In this document: piece after piece, positions 31,952-41,241 of the stretch | Position numbering within the stretch: the stretch's first letter is position 1 | Layout: every line of letters begins with the position of its first letter | Assembly (NCBI RefSeq): GCF_019969725.1 | Contig: NZ_JAHXYW010000002.1 | Span: 620,001 to 684,000 of the forward strand | Direction: 5' to 3' | DNA from: Neobacillus bataviensis | Lineage (GTDB): Bacteria; Bacillota; Bacilli; Bacillales_B; DSM-18226 | Length of the DNA: 64,000 bases | Program-made: the position numbers and the translations under genes | Notes under the pieces: model-generated | What the model saw: only the letters and a program-made list of their open reading frames with translations | Databases searched by the model: none | What the model was told of the DNA's origin: nothing

Positions 31952-33667
31952 ATGTTTGGAAATGAAAGAACGGTTTATCTTTTTCCGGCTGCCATAAAAG
32001 AAATTGGAGGGAACAAGTGGGGATATATCAATGAAAAGGGAAAATTCATTCTTCCTCCCAATTACGAAAATGCAGGGGATTTTCAGGATAATGGATTAGC
32101 GATCGTAAGGGCAATGAACCATGCGGGTGTCATCAATTCATCAGGATATTTTATTGTGAAACCAAAATATGATACCATCAACCCATTTTCGGAAGGGAGG
32201 GCCACCGTCATTGATCATCAGGGGTTTAAAGTGATTGATGAGAGTGGAAAAGAGATTACTTCAATAGCTTATTCCTATATAGGGGACTACAAAGAAAGCC
32301 GGGCATTAATCGCTGATTATACTAAAGATGGCTGGTATAGATATGGATATTTAAATAAACGAGGGAAAGAAGTAATCCCCCTTACCTATGAATCTGCCAG
32401 TGATTTTACAGATGGCAGAGCAGTAGTAAAAACTAATGGAGGCAAATTTGCCCTAATTGACCTTACTGGGAAGGAAGTAAAATCGTACCCTTTTTATTTT
32501 GTCGGCCATTATGGACAGGGGATGATGGCTTTTCAAATGCGTGCCAATGAAAAGTTTGGTTATATTGACGAGCAAGGCAAGATCACCATTGAGCCAAAGT
32601 TTTCAGGTGCACAATCTTTTATTAATAATCGAGCCATTGTCAATGTTTCAGAGGATTATAATGATCATTATGGATTAATTGATCAGACAGGCGGCTATAT
32701 TATTAAACCAAACTATAATCGAATAGAATATCTAGATGAAAACCGTTATTCGATTGGTAAAGCGATTGAACCCTCTAAACCATTTGCTGGTTCTAAATAT
32801 GCTGTTGCTGATGGTGATGGGCGTATTTTGACAGGTTTTATTTATAATGAGATTGGCATATTTACAGAGGGTTTTGCTTCAGCCTCCGATGATCAAAATA
32901 CCTTTTTTATAAATAACAGAGGTCAGCGTGTTGAGCACCTTCCCATTGTGAGCGGAAGCGGAAGATTGCAGTTTGAGAAAACACTTATCAAGGGTGAAAT
33001 CGATTTTCGCCTTATGTATCTTTCTAGTAAAGGTGAGATAGCCTGGAAGCAAAAAACAGTGATTCCCCTCAACGACCAATATGCAGTATTAGAGCAGAAA
33101 TACAAGCCGAATAAGGACTATTTGGTTTATTTTCCTCAAATACAGGGGATGGGAAAGAGTGAAAGTGTAAATGCCGCATTAAAGGAGCTTTCTGGGGTAA
33201 AGGCTGTACCATCCCATAAACAATTAGATTTCAATTATTTGGGGGACTTTGAGGTTACGTTTTTTAAAGGGAATTTATTGGTTATAGAAATACACGGCTA
33301 TAATTACCCTTTTGGTGCTGCCCACGGAATGCCAGTAAAAAAGTATGCTCATATCAATCTTAAAACAGGTTCCTTGTATAGCCTAAAGGATTTATTTTTG
33401 TCAAAAAGTCCATATGTAACAACAATTAGTGAGATTATTGGCAAGCAAATCAAAAGCAATTCCGAGTATTCCTATGTTTTCCCCAATAGCTATAAAGGGA
33501 TTCAAGCTAATCAACCTTTTTTTATCAGTGACGATTCTTTTAATATCTATTTTTCCCCCTATGAAATCGCCCCATATGCTGAGGGGTTTCCAACCTTCAG
33601 GATACCGTTTAATGAGGTAATGAATATCATTGACCAAACAGGTGAATTTTGGAGGTCCTTTCATTAA
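31952..33667 (+). CDS. WG-repeat protein with C-terminal DUF3298-like domain
   Basis: 571 residues. The first 350 or so contain eight to nine WG/KWG-type beta repeats of about 30-45 residues (KWGYINEKGKFILPPNYE, RYGYLNKRGKEVIPLTYE, KFGYIDEQGKITIEPKF). The last 200 residues resemble the DUF3298 module found in Bacillus RsiV and PdaC (NYPFGAAHGMPVKKYAHINL, SLKDLFLSKSPYV). DUF3298 proteins are normally extracellular, yet no signal peptide is visible at this start, and no better upstream start is seen. It may be exported by a non-classical route or be cytosolic. Single gene with a terminator shared with the opposing copD gene. Confidence 0.8.
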   Translation: MFGNERTVYLFPAAIKEIGGNKWGYINEKGKFILPPNYENAGDFQDNGLAIVRAMNHAGVINSSGYFIVKPKYDTINPFSEGRATVIDHQGFKVIDESGKEITSIAYSYIGDYKESRALIADYTKDGWYRYGYLNKRGKEVIPLTYESASDFTDGRAVVKTNGGKFALIDLTGKEVKSYPFYFVGHYGQGMMAFQMRANEKFGYIDEQGKITIEPKFSGAQSFINNRAIVNVSEDYNDHYGLIDQTGGYIIKPNYNRIEYLDENRYSIGKAIEPSKPFAGSKYAVADGDGRILTGFIYNEIGIFTEGFASASDDQNTFFINNRGQRVEHLPIVSGSGRLQFEKTLIKGEIDFRLMYLSSKGEIAWKQKTVIPLNDQYAVLEQKYKPNKDYLVYFPQIQGMGKSESVNAALKELSGVKAVPSHKQLDFNYLGDFEVTFFKGNLLVIEIHGYNYPFGAAHGMPVKKYAHINLKTGSLYSLKDLFLSKSPYVTTISEIIGKQIKSNSEYSYVFPNSYKGIQANQPFFISDDSFNIYFSPYEIAPYAEGFPTFRIPFNEVMNIIDQTGEFWRSFH

Positions 33668-33707
33668 AAGAAGCGTGAATCTAAAGCAGATTCACGCTTC
33701 TTATTTT
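33668..33707. terminator. bidirectional terminator between the WG-repeat gene and copD
   Basis: Stem AAGAAGCGTGAATC/GATTCACGCTTCTT flanked by AAAA and ATTTT. Confidence 0.88.
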
Positions 33708-34794
33708 ATACACTTAACATAAGCGCTAAGTATCCAATAACGATGAATAGTAAGCTCAAAACAAGGGCTAAAAATTTCGGTGCCTTTTTTATGAAAGAAA
33801 AAATCATCAAGATTAAGAAAAATACCGCCCATAACATAAGGCTTTGCGATGCAATTCCAGGTGAAAAATGTAACGGGAATGTTAGACCACCTTGATGTGA
33901 TAGGCTAAAAAGCTTTGAAGCCCCTTCAGCTTTTATTGTTGTTTTAATATCATGTGGCGGTGATTCCTGGCCTAACGCTCCGGTTATTGCAAAGATGATT
34001 AACACGAGAATACTTTCAAGCCTCATCCAAGGAACTGGATTAAAGGGAGCCCCTTTTGAAAGTTTATTGCGAATAAGGAAACTGTTGATAAATGCAAAGA
34101 CAAGCAGCGGCACAATCGCCAAATGCTTCAACAAGAGTGCCTGGCCATAGGATAACGGCCACGTATTGGCATAGTCGCTTAAATCCATAACAAAAGACAT
34201 TAAGGAAATGCCTGTGATGATGATGGTAAGTAAACAAATGATAGCGAACGGTGAAAACCATTTTAAAAACTTCAGCCAATTGTCATGGTTCTTAGAGAAC
34301 CAGCTTACTACGATTAGGATGCCTATCCAGGCACTCACAGCTAAAAAATGGGCAGTATGAATAAAAAATCCTGGCCATCTTGATAAAGAGCTGGCATGGC
34401 TGGACCATCCAAGAGCAGCGATTAAAGCAAGTGTAAAAATTAATCCTGTTATTGAGAAGTGCGGTTTTCGCTCTAGTTTAATCGGAATTAGATAAATAAA
34501 TAAAATAAAAGAAATGCCCCCCGTGCTAATCCACGACTTTCCAACCTCAAAATTGGTCAAAACAGACTGTATGGTTATACCCAGTCCAAGGTCCTTATAT
34601 AAATAGAGAATAATTTTTAATACCGGAACAAAGGAAAACAGAGCAATTCCAAGAGCTGCTGCTAATAAAATGCCTTTTGGAACTTTAATTGAAGGACGAG
34701 CTGTTTCTGGAATGAGATGTAAGATAAAACTGCCCAGCAGCACAGAAAAGCATAAATAAAGCAAAGCTTCGCTAATGATATTTACTACAAACAT
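33706..34794 (-). CDS. copD: CopD-family copper-import membrane protein
   Basis: 362 residues with eight to nine TM helices and the CopD pattern: WSSHASSLSRWPGFFIHTAHFLAVSAWIGILIV in the middle, with conserved His residues on one helix face. It follows copC with no gap. In B. subtilis the CopC and CopD parts are fused in YcnJ, which imports copper under limitation; here they are separate proteins. Neither a YcnK regulator nor YcnI is present nearby. Confidence 0.85.
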   Translation of the reverse strand: MFVVNIISEALLYLCFSVLLGSFILHLIPETARPSIKVPKGILLAAALGIALFSFVPVLKIILYLYKDLGLGITIQSVLTNFEVGKSWISTGGISFILFIYLIPIKLERKPHFSITGLIFTLALIAALGWSSHASSLSRWPGFFIHTAHFLAVSAWIGILIVVSWFSKNHDNWLKFLKWFSPFAIICLLTIIITGISLMSFVMDLSDYANTWPLSYGQALLLKHLAIVPLLVFAFINSFLIRNKLSKGAPFNPVPWMRLESILVLIIFAITGALGQESPPHDIKTTIKAEGASKLFSLSHQGGLTFPLHFSPGIASQSLMLWAVFFLILMIFSFIKKAPKFLALVLSLLFIVIGYLALMLSV

Positions 34795-35394
34795 TTAAGC
34801 ATGCTTCTTTCGATAAAATAACCAGTAGCCGCTCATAACGAAAATAATCAACAATGCGACAGATCCAGGGACAACATAGTCTTTAAATGAAGGCTCCATA
34901 GTTTCGGTATTCTTGGTCAGTAAGGCAGTATTCTCAACCTTCTTGGGTGGAGCTGCTTCTTCAGTTTTATTTTTATCAGCTGGTTTCATTTCATTTGATG
35001 CTGATGCTGCAGCTGCAGCAGTAGTGGTTTGGTTTGCTGGCAATTGAACAGAAAATGAAATATCTCCTTCAAGTGGATGTCCGTCCGTCCCGATAATTTT
35101 CCAATGAATTTTATAACCGCCGTTTGCTAGTTCATTATTCAATGTTCCGATTAATTTATTCCCTTCAATAGAGACTTTGGAAAGTGGTATCGCGGTACCT
35201 TTTGAATCTTCTAAAGTAAATGTGCTGGTGCTCTCCAAGGTTGTTTCAAAGGTAAGAGCTATTTCCTTTAATGGCTGGGTTAGCACTTCTCCATTTTTGG
35301 GGGATGAAGATTCTAAATGTGAATGTGCAAAGACAGTAGTTCCTATTAGAAAAAACAACATTGATGCAATAAGAGAGATTTTCTTAAACATCAT
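34795..35394 (-). CDS. copC: CopC-domain copper-binding protein with C-terminal membrane anchor
   Basis: About 199 residues. A signal peptide ends at VFA, so the mature protein begins with His (HSHLESSSPKNGEVL), the N-terminal copper ligand of CopC. A second ligand motif is DGHPLEGDISF (about residue 105). A Thr/Ala/Lys/Glu-rich linker (130-160) and a single TM helix near the C-terminus tether it outside the membrane. The ATG at 35394 is chosen over the TTG at 35400 because CGGAG lies at the right distance. It is translated directly ahead of copD and should hand copper to it. Confidence 0.85.
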   Translation of the reverse strand: MMFKKISLIASMLFFLIGTTVFAHSHLESSSPKNGEVLTQPLKEIALTFETTLESTSTFTLEDSKGTAIPLSKVSIEGNKLIGTLNNELANGGYKIHWKIIGTDGHPLEGDISFSVQLPANQTTTAAAAASASNEMKPADKNKTEEAAPPKKVENTALLTKNTETMEPSFKDYVVPGSVALLIIFVMSGYWLFYRKKHA

Positions 35395-35567
35395 TTTCAA
35401 CTCCGTTATATTGTTTATCTTGCTTGTTGTTCATTCTATCATCAAATTTTCTAGGTTTATCATTTTAGCGCCATTGTTCACAAACCTTTCATAAATAATT
35501 GAAAAAGTTATTCAAAAAGTTTATTCTTTATTAAGAACACAATAGTTCTTAATATTATTTTATTTTT

Positions 35568-35751
35568 GGCTGTGTTAAACTTGTCTGTTGATTTCCGCTC
35601 CAGGCGTTTTGCTTTCCACGGGCGTGCAGGGGAGCCTCCTCGGCGCTTTGCGCCTGTGGGGTCTCCCCTGCCCCGTACTCCCGCAGGAGTCTTCGCGCCT
35701 TCCACTCCAATCAACAGAGTGCCAATATCAACAATAACCTTTAACACAGGC
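35568..35751 (-). repeat. 184-bp dispersed GC-rich element, copy B
   Basis: Same element as at 14536, in reverse orientation and exactly the same length, bounded by GGCTGTGTTAA and TTAACACAGGC. The core reads GCGGGAGTACGGGGCAGGGG on the minus strand. It fills most of the gap between copC and the DUF5658 gene. The flanks (35395-35567 and 35752-35855) are AT-rich and hold the copC promoter region but nothing else recognisable. Confidence 0.85.
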
Positions 35752-35855
35752 TTATTTTTAATAGTCGTTTAAGAAAAAATATTAAATATTTAGAGTGTAT
35801 CATCATAAGACTTACTAGAAACAATGGAGAGTAATTATTGATAATGGAGGGAATC

Positions 35856-36155
35856 ATGAAACTTTGTCTATTCCTATTGTTTGCCGGTATATTGGATGCT
35901 GTCCTGACACATTTTGGGATTGTATCGGGTTTCGTAGAGGAAGGAAACCCAATCATGGAGTTCTTCATAGAAAAAAGCTGGTCTTACTTTTATTTAATAA
36001 AAATACTCCTGCCAATTATTTTGCTAGGTCTGGTTTCCCTTCGTCCATTTAGAGGACGGGTTAGGACGCTTTTGTTTTCCGCTAGTGTGCTTTATTTTTC
36101 CGTTCTTATATACCATATCGTCTGGATCCTTCTTTATTTAAATACATCGACATAA
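35856..36155 (+). CDS. DUF5658-like small membrane protein
   Basis: 99 residues with three TM helices (about 2-20, 36-58 and 66-92). The short motif DAVLTHFGI...EEGNPIMEFF between helices 1 and 2 is the kind seen in DUF5658 proteins. Function unknown. ATG 35856 follows ATGGAGGG; the more upstream TTG at 35838 lacks a site. Single gene. Confidence 0.7.
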   Translation: MKLCLFLLFAGILDAVLTHFGIVSGFVEEGNPIMEFFIEKSWSYFYLIKILLPIILLGLVSLRPFRGRVRTLLFSASVLYFSVLIYHIVWILLYLNTST

Positions 36156-36266
36156 CTCCATAGAAACTAGACACACCTTGGTTATTAAGTTAGTATCAAT
36201 ACGATATGGATTGATCATTGCAAAAAACGAATACTATGAAAAAAGAGTTTAAATAAGGAGTATCAT

Positions 36267-37412
36267 ATGTTGAATAATTTAAAGCCATTCTTACAGGAAG
36301 CGTGGGAGAAGTCTGGGTTTCAAACGGCTACTTCTATTCAAGACGCTGCCATCCCAGTTATCCTCGAAGGAAAAGATGTAATTGCCGAATCGCCGACTGG
36401 CACAGGGAAAACACTTGCTTATTTGTTACCATTATTAAATAAAATCGACCCTGCCGTCCAATCCCTGCAAGCAGTCGTTTTAGCGTCTTCACAAGAATTA
36501 GTTATGCAGGTTTATCAAGAGTTCCAAAAGTGGTCAGAGGGAAGCGGCATTCGCGGCACTTCCATTATCGGCGGGGCAAATCTTAAGCGCCAACTAGAAA
36601 AATTAAAAAAACGACCTCAGGTAATTTTTGCTACTCCTGGCCGCCTGCTTGAACTGATCAAGCAGAAAAAAGTAAAAATGCATGAAGTGAAAATGGTCGT
36701 GCTGGATGAAGGAGATCAGCTATTGATTCCTGAGCATCATGGCACCGTCCAAAATATTGTAAAATCAACGATGAGTGACAGGCAAGTTGTGTTATTCTCA
36801 GCAACGATGAAAGCTGCAACAGAAAAATTGGCAAAAAATTTGACTAAGGAACCTGAAGTTCTTCGTATTGAAAAAGATGAAGCGGCTTCATCGGGAAATG
36901 TAGAGCACATTTACTTCCAGTGTGAACAAAGGGATAAAATTAAGCTCCTCGAAAAAATAGCCCGCCTCGAGGGAAGTAAGTCACTCGCCTTTATAAATGA
37001 CATAGGAGAGATTCAGGTTTTTAAAGAAAAATTACATTTTAAAGAGCTATCTGTCGGAATCTTACATAGCGATATGAAAAAATTAGAACGGCAGGCTGCG
37101 TTAAAATCCTTCCGCGATGGCAAAATGAAAATGCTGGTTGCCACAGATGTGGCGGCAAGAGGACTTGATATTCAAGGGGTTACCCATGTCGTCCAAATTG
37201 ATTTTCCTAAAGACATCACCCAATATGTCCACCGGGCGGGAAGAACAGGCCGGATGGGTGCAGATGGAATCGTCATATCACTTGTCACCGAAAGAGAAGA
37301 ACGGGAATTGAAGAGATATTGCAGAGAGTTGAATCTTCCTCTTCACAAAAGAATCTTTTACCAGGGGCAAATTGCCGAGGAAACGGAAAAAGGGCAAAAG
37401 CTGCGGAAATAA
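36267..37412 (+). CDS. yfmL: DEAD-box-family ATP-dependent RNA helicase, YfmL-like
   Basis: 381 residues: Q motif (FQTATSIQ), Walker A GTGKT at 45-49, TPGRLLE, motif II as DEGD instead of DEAD, SAT, and a second RecA domain with VATDVAARGLD and HRAGRTGRMG. No C-terminal RNA-binding extension is present. Size and sequence resemble B. subtilis YfmL, a helicase implicated in ribosome biogenesis and cold growth. Motif II keeps the two acidic residues needed for Mg2+ and hydrolysis, so it should be active. Confidence 0.85.
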   Translation: MLNNLKPFLQEAWEKSGFQTATSIQDAAIPVILEGKDVIAESPTGTGKTLAYLLPLLNKIDPAVQSLQAVVLASSQELVMQVYQEFQKWSEGSGIRGTSIIGGANLKRQLEKLKKRPQVIFATPGRLLELIKQKKVKMHEVKMVVLDEGDQLLIPEHHGTVQNIVKSTMSDRQVVLFSATMKAATEKLAKNLTKEPEVLRIEKDEAASSGNVEHIYFQCEQRDKIKLLEKIARLEGSKSLAFINDIGEIQVFKEKLHFKELSVGILHSDMKKLERQAALKSFRDGKMKMLVATDVAARGLDIQGVTHVVQIDFPKDITQYVHRAGRTGRMGADGIVISLVTEREERELKRYCRELNLPLHKRIFYQGQIAEETEKGQKLRK

Positions 37413-37452
37413 GGAAATAGATATTGACTGGACTCTATTTAAAACTCAAAAC

Positions 37453-37790
37453 GGTCACGTAGAATTTTTCTACGTGACCGTTTTGGTTGTTCAAGGCTCT
37501 TTTTGGTCGCGTAGACCTTCTTTTACGTGCCCGAATTGGAAGTCGCAACCTAGATTGGGTCACGTAGCCCGCCTCTACGTGCCCGAATTGGAAGTCGCAA
37601 ACTAGATTGGGTCACGTAGCCCGCCTCTACGTGCCCGAATTGGAAGTCGCAAGCTAGTTAGGGTCAGGTAGACCGCTTCTACGTGCCCGAATTGGAAGTC
37701 GCAAGCTAGTTAGGGTCACGTAGACTGCTTCTATGTGACCGTTTTGGTGGTCGAAGGCTAGTTTGGGTCACGTAGGTTATTTTTCTCTGT
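37453..37790. repeat. tandem array of 52-bp hairpin repeats (GGTCACGTAG/CTACGTGACC family)
   Basis: Units start at 37453, 37505, 37558, 37610, 37662, 37714 and 37766 (last one partial). Each has arms GGTCACGTAG and CTACGTGNCC with a 7-nt loop (27 nt in all), then a 25-nt spacer of the GAATTGGAAGTCGCAA type. The first unit has a perfect 10-bp stem inside a longer palindrome followed by GTTTT and may end yfmL transcription. The array occupies nearly all of the 460-nt gap before the amidase gene and encodes no protein. Its dimensions match the array at 1165. Confidence 0.9.
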
Positions 37791-37871
37791 GAAAAATCCA
37801 CCATTTGAAGCAGCAAAAAAAGGATTTATTCCTCCCGTCTTGAATAAATAAATTGAAACGGAGGGAAAACG

Positions 37872-39341
37872 ATGGAAAATCCACAATTAAAGAAACTACT
37901 TAATGAATGGCTGGAGGAAGCCACGATAAGCGAGATGCAGGAGAAATTAGAAAGCGGAGAGATTACTTCTAAAGAGCTTGTTTTGATGTATTTACATAGA
38001 ATTTCGAGCTTTGATAAAGAGATTCATTCCGTCCTGGAGGTTAATCCAGACGCGTTACATATTGCTGCGGCGCTTGATGCTGAACGAAAGGAATCAGGAT
38101 CACGAAGTCGGTTGCATGGAATACCCATTTTAATAAAAGATAATATTGATACACATGACAAAATGCATACAAGTGCGGGTTCCCTTGCTTTAAAGGATTC
38201 CTTTGCACTTAAGGATTCCTGCGTTGCGGAACAATTACGCAAAGCAGGCGCAGTTATTCTCGGAAAAACAAATATGACCGAATGGGCGAATTTTATGGCC
38301 ATCGGCATGAAAAGCGGCTATAGCTCACGAGGCGGACAAGTATTAAATCCCTACGGCCCTGGTAAATTTGATGTAGGCGGCTCAAGCTCGGGCTCAGGGG
38401 CAGCCGTTGCAGCAAACTTTGCCGCGGCTGCTGTCGGAACAGAAACTTCCGGTTCCATTTTAAACCCTTCCTGTCAAAATTCGCTTGTAGGAATAAAGCC
38501 AACCGTCGGCCTTATAAGCCGAAGAGGTATTATTCCAATCGCGCATACACAGGATACGGCGGGACCGATGGCTCGAACAGTAGAAGATGCAGCGATATTG
38601 CTAACAACACTGACTGAAAAAGATGAAGAGGACGCAATCACCCAAACCAATCCTCTATTAAATATTGATTTCACGGAATACCTGTTAAAGGATGGTCTTA
38701 AAGGGAAAAGAATCGGGATCGCCTTACATGGATTCATTGAGCATTTAAGTGAAGAAAAACAAAAGGCTGCCGCCTTAGCATTAGAAGTATTAAAATCAAC
38801 AGGAGCAGAGGTTATCGAGAATATTGTGATTCCTTCTGCAAACGCTGACTGGAAATATGATGTTTTAACATATGAATTCAAACCGGATTTAAATGCGTAT
38901 TTAAATAGTTTGCATCCATCCATTAAGGTCAGATCTTTAAAAGAGCTAATTGATTTCAATAATCAAGATGAAGAGAAGATGCTGAAGTATGGTCAGGCAG
39001 TGCTCATCCAATCCGAAAAGACGAGCGGCTCATTAACTGAAGCAGAGTATGCCCAAGCATTGGAGTTTGACTTATATCACTCCACCCAGAAAGGAATTGA
39101 TTACGCCTTAGAAACCTATAACTTGGATATAATTGTTTTTCCACACGAAGAGGGCTCACATATCAGTGCGAAAGCTGGCTATCCATCAATTGCGGTCCCC
39201 GCAGGCTATACTTCCGAAGGGGAACCAGTGGGGATTACCTTCGCCGGTACTGCCTATAGTGAGCCGATGTTAATACAAGCAGCTTATGCTTTTGAGCAGA
39301 AGACAAAATTCAGAAAACCGCCTGTTTTAGAGAAAGAATAA
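37872..39341 (+). CDS. amidase-signature-family amidase
   Basis: 489 residues. The Ser-cisSer-Lys triad is complete: Lys89 (LIKDNID), Ser171 (GGSSSGSG) and nucleophile Ser195 (TETSGSI), with the spacing known from fatty-acid amide hydrolase. It hydrolyses an amide bond; the substrate is unknown. It is not GatA, since the GatC/GatB neighbours are missing and the C-terminal region differs (SIAVPAGYTSEGEPVGITFAGTAYSE). No signal peptide, so cytosolic. It starts 9 nt after ACGGAGGG. Confidence 0.88.
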   Translation: MENPQLKKLLNEWLEEATISEMQEKLESGEITSKELVLMYLHRISSFDKEIHSVLEVNPDALHIAAALDAERKESGSRSRLHGIPILIKDNIDTHDKMHTSAGSLALKDSFALKDSCVAEQLRKAGAVILGKTNMTEWANFMAIGMKSGYSSRGGQVLNPYGPGKFDVGGSSSGSGAAVAANFAAAAVGTETSGSILNPSCQNSLVGIKPTVGLISRRGIIPIAHTQDTAGPMARTVEDAAILLTTLTEKDEEDAITQTNPLLNIDFTEYLLKDGLKGKRIGIALHGFIEHLSEEKQKAAALALEVLKSTGAEVIENIVIPSANADWKYDVLTYEFKPDLNAYLNSLHPSIKVRSLKELIDFNNQDEEKMLKYGQAVLIQSEKTSGSLTEAEYAQALEFDLYHSTQKGIDYALETYNLDIIVFPHEEGSHISAKAGYPSIAVPAGYTSEGEPVGITFAGTAYSEPMLIQAAYAFEQKTKFRKPPVLEKE

Positions 39342-39397
39342 GTCCATTTGTTTTCACTCATACTATCAATGAATTTCTCAAAAAGGAGCTGACAGCA

Positions 39398-39532
39398 GTG
39401 GGAAGAACGAAGCTGGGAAACGCCAATGCCAATCGTAATAACAATCGAAAAAAGGGTATGAGAAACAGCGAAGAACTGGTTGAATTTACAACTGGTGAAG
39501 ATTTAAAACGTAACCGTCCAAATAGTAAATAA
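39398..39532 (+). CDS. 44-residue basic Asn-rich peptide, possible spore protein
   Basis: GTG start 9 nt after AAAAAGGAG. The protein starts MGRTKLGNANANRNNNRKK, is basic and hydrophilic in its first half, with an acidic middle (SEELVEFTTGEDL). No signal or TM helix. Small, basic, Asn/Lys-rich proteins of this kind are common among minor spore proteins of Bacillus, which is the best guess. Followed by a strong terminator. Not recognised as a named family. Confidence 0.65.
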   Translation: MGRTKLGNANANRNNNRKKGMRNSEELVEFTTGEDLKRNRPNSK

Positions 39533-39538
39533 CGAATA

Positions 39539-39570
39539 ACGCCTCCTAAAACTTAGGAGGCGTTGTTTAT
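39539..39570. terminator. bidirectional terminator
   Basis: Stem ACGCCTCCTAA/TTAGGAGGCGT with a 3-nt loop, T-rich on the plus side. It lies between the small basic gene and the opposing FAD/Rieske gene. Confidence 0.85.
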
Positions 39571-41108
39571 TATATTTGCTCTTCTTCCTTAAGCAATTCC
39601 AGTGCTCTAAGAGCAGGTCCCTCAATTACATCGCCGGAATATGCATAGCGGGAACCATGACATGGGCAATCCCATGTTTTTTCCGCATCATTCCATTCAC
39701 ACTCACAGCCTAGGTGGGTACAGGTGGTATCCACAATATAGAGTTTTCCGTCTTTATCCTTGTAGGCACCTGCTCTTTTTCCTTTAAACATGACAGCTGA
39801 GCCTTCTCCGTTCTGCAAATCCTCCGGATCCTTTGGCACAATTTCCAGTTTCCCTTTGATTAGATGCTTGGCAACATCTAGATTAGCGGTAATAACATTT
39901 TTTAGATCCGGGTCTGCCTGGAATCTAGATGGAGAATACAATTCTTTGTATGGATTTTCCCTATCCAAAACATAATCTGTGAGCAAGTGGGCAGCGAAAA
40001 TGCCTGTTGTCATGCCCCATTTTTTATAGCCTGTTGCTACTAAAATATGCTCTCGCTCGGAAGTGGTTGGGCCGATGTATGGGACTTTGTCAAGTGTCAC
40101 TAAATCTTGAGCCGACCAGCGGTAAGTATATTCTTTGATGCCGAACACCTCTTCTGCAAAGGTCTCCAGTGCTTCATAATGTTTCATCGTATTGATGCCT
40201 TGGCCGGGTTTATGCTTTTCCCCGCCGATGATGATAAGCTTTTCATCTCCATCAAGCGGCGTATAACGTATAGAACGAGGAGGGCTTTCAGCACTGATAT
40301 ACATACCGCCTGGATAGTCTTTATCTGTTTTTATTCCAATGGCGTAAGACCTGCTCGCATACATTCGTGCGAAATAAAGACCTACTTTATCAGAAAAAGG
40401 AAAATGTGATGCCATAATGACTTTTTTGCATGTAACGGTATTGCCAGTTTTGGTGATGACTTTTGTTTCACCGTCATCATCATCAATTTCATCAGCTGTT
40501 GTGTTTTCATAAACAGCACAGCCGTTTTTCACTGCTTCATCCAGAAGGCCCTTTAAAAATTTTAATGGGTGATATTGAGCCTGGTTGCTCATCATCAAGG
40601 CTGCTTTTGCAGGAATATTAAAAGGAATCGTATCCTTTAAAGCACCATCAATACCCAGCCTTTTATAAGCCTCCCATTCAGTTTGCAGCTTGTCTACATA
40701 TTCTTCGGTAGTTGCATAAATATAGGCGTCTTCCTTGCTAAAATCACAGTCAATCCCTTTTTCATTTATTGTTCTTTCTACAAATTCAATGGCACTAGAG
40801 GTGGAATCATAATATTGTCGAGCCTTTTCTTCACCAAAATGATGGATTAGTTCATCATAAAGGATGTCATGCTGTGCCGTTAATTTCGCAGTTGTATGAC
40901 CTGTTGTTCCATTTAAAACACTGCCGGCTTCCAATAACGCAACCTTTACCCCCTCATTTGAGAGCAAATAGGCTGCTGTAATACCCGTTATCCCTGCTCC
41001 TACAATGGCAACATCGACGGTTATATCTTCGTTTAATTTTTTAAAAGCAGGTAATTCAATTTCACGCCAATACGTTTTTGGGAATTGTGGGATATTATCT
41101 GACGTCAT
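39570..41108 (-). CDS. FAD-dependent oxidoreductase with C-terminal Rieske domain (YhfW-like)
   Basis: 512 residues. The N-terminal DAO-type FAD domain starts VDVAIVGAGITGITAAYLL (about 30-48), with a second FAD contact at ILVATGYKKWGMTTG. The last 90 residues are a Rieske domain with CTHLGC and CPCHGSRY binding a 2Fe-2S cluster. This fusion corresponds to B. subtilis YhfW, of unknown substrate. No signal peptide. The ATG at 41108 lies 7 nt after GGAGG; the upstream in-frame ATG at 41129 has no site. Confidence 0.87.
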   Translation of the reverse strand: MTSDNIPQFPKTYWREIELPAFKKLNEDITVDVAIVGAGITGITAAYLLSNEGVKVALLEAGSVLNGTTGHTTAKLTAQHDILYDELIHHFGEEKARQYYDSTSSAIEFVERTINEKGIDCDFSKEDAYIYATTEEYVDKLQTEWEAYKRLGIDGALKDTIPFNIPAKAALMMSNQAQYHPLKFLKGLLDEAVKNGCAVYENTTADEIDDDDGETKVITKTGNTVTCKKVIMASHFPFSDKVGLYFARMYASRSYAIGIKTDKDYPGGMYISAESPPRSIRYTPLDGDEKLIIIGGEKHKPGQGINTMKHYEALETFAEEVFGIKEYTYRWSAQDLVTLDKVPYIGPTTSEREHILVATGYKKWGMTTGIFAAHLLTDYVLDRENPYKELYSPSRFQADPDLKNVITANLDVAKHLIKGKLEIVPKDPEDLQNGEGSAVMFKGKRAGAYKDKDGKLYIVDTTCTHLGCECEWNDAEKTWDCPCHGSRYAYSGDVIEGPALRALELLKEEEQI

Positions 41109-41192
41109 ATGTACTCCTCCATTTTCCAAAATGAACTCCTGTTTAATTTTTCCTAAAATGATAAAATTAATCTAAAAGTAAAAAAGAAAGAA

Positions 41193-41221
41193 CCTTGCTT
41201 GATGGGCAAGGCACTTTTTTT
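41193..41221 (+). terminator. terminator-like hairpin in the leader of the phosphotransferase gene
   Basis: Stem CCTTGC/GCAAGG with a 7-nt loop and a run of seven T, ending about 20 nt before the ATG at 41242. The upstream gene runs the other way, so it can only act on a transcript that reads into the phosphotransferase gene. Confidence 0.55.
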
Positions 41222-41241
41222 GAAATATGGAGGCTTGATGA

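Noticed and set aside
37453..37790. Possible CRISPR array
   Set aside because: The 52-bp units are near-identical along their full length, including the segments that would be spacers, and no cas gene is nearby. It is a tandem repeat.
37872..39341. GatA subunit of the amidotransferase that would pair with glnS absence or presence
   Set aside because: No gatC or gatB is adjacent and the C-terminal part is that of a stand-alone amidase.
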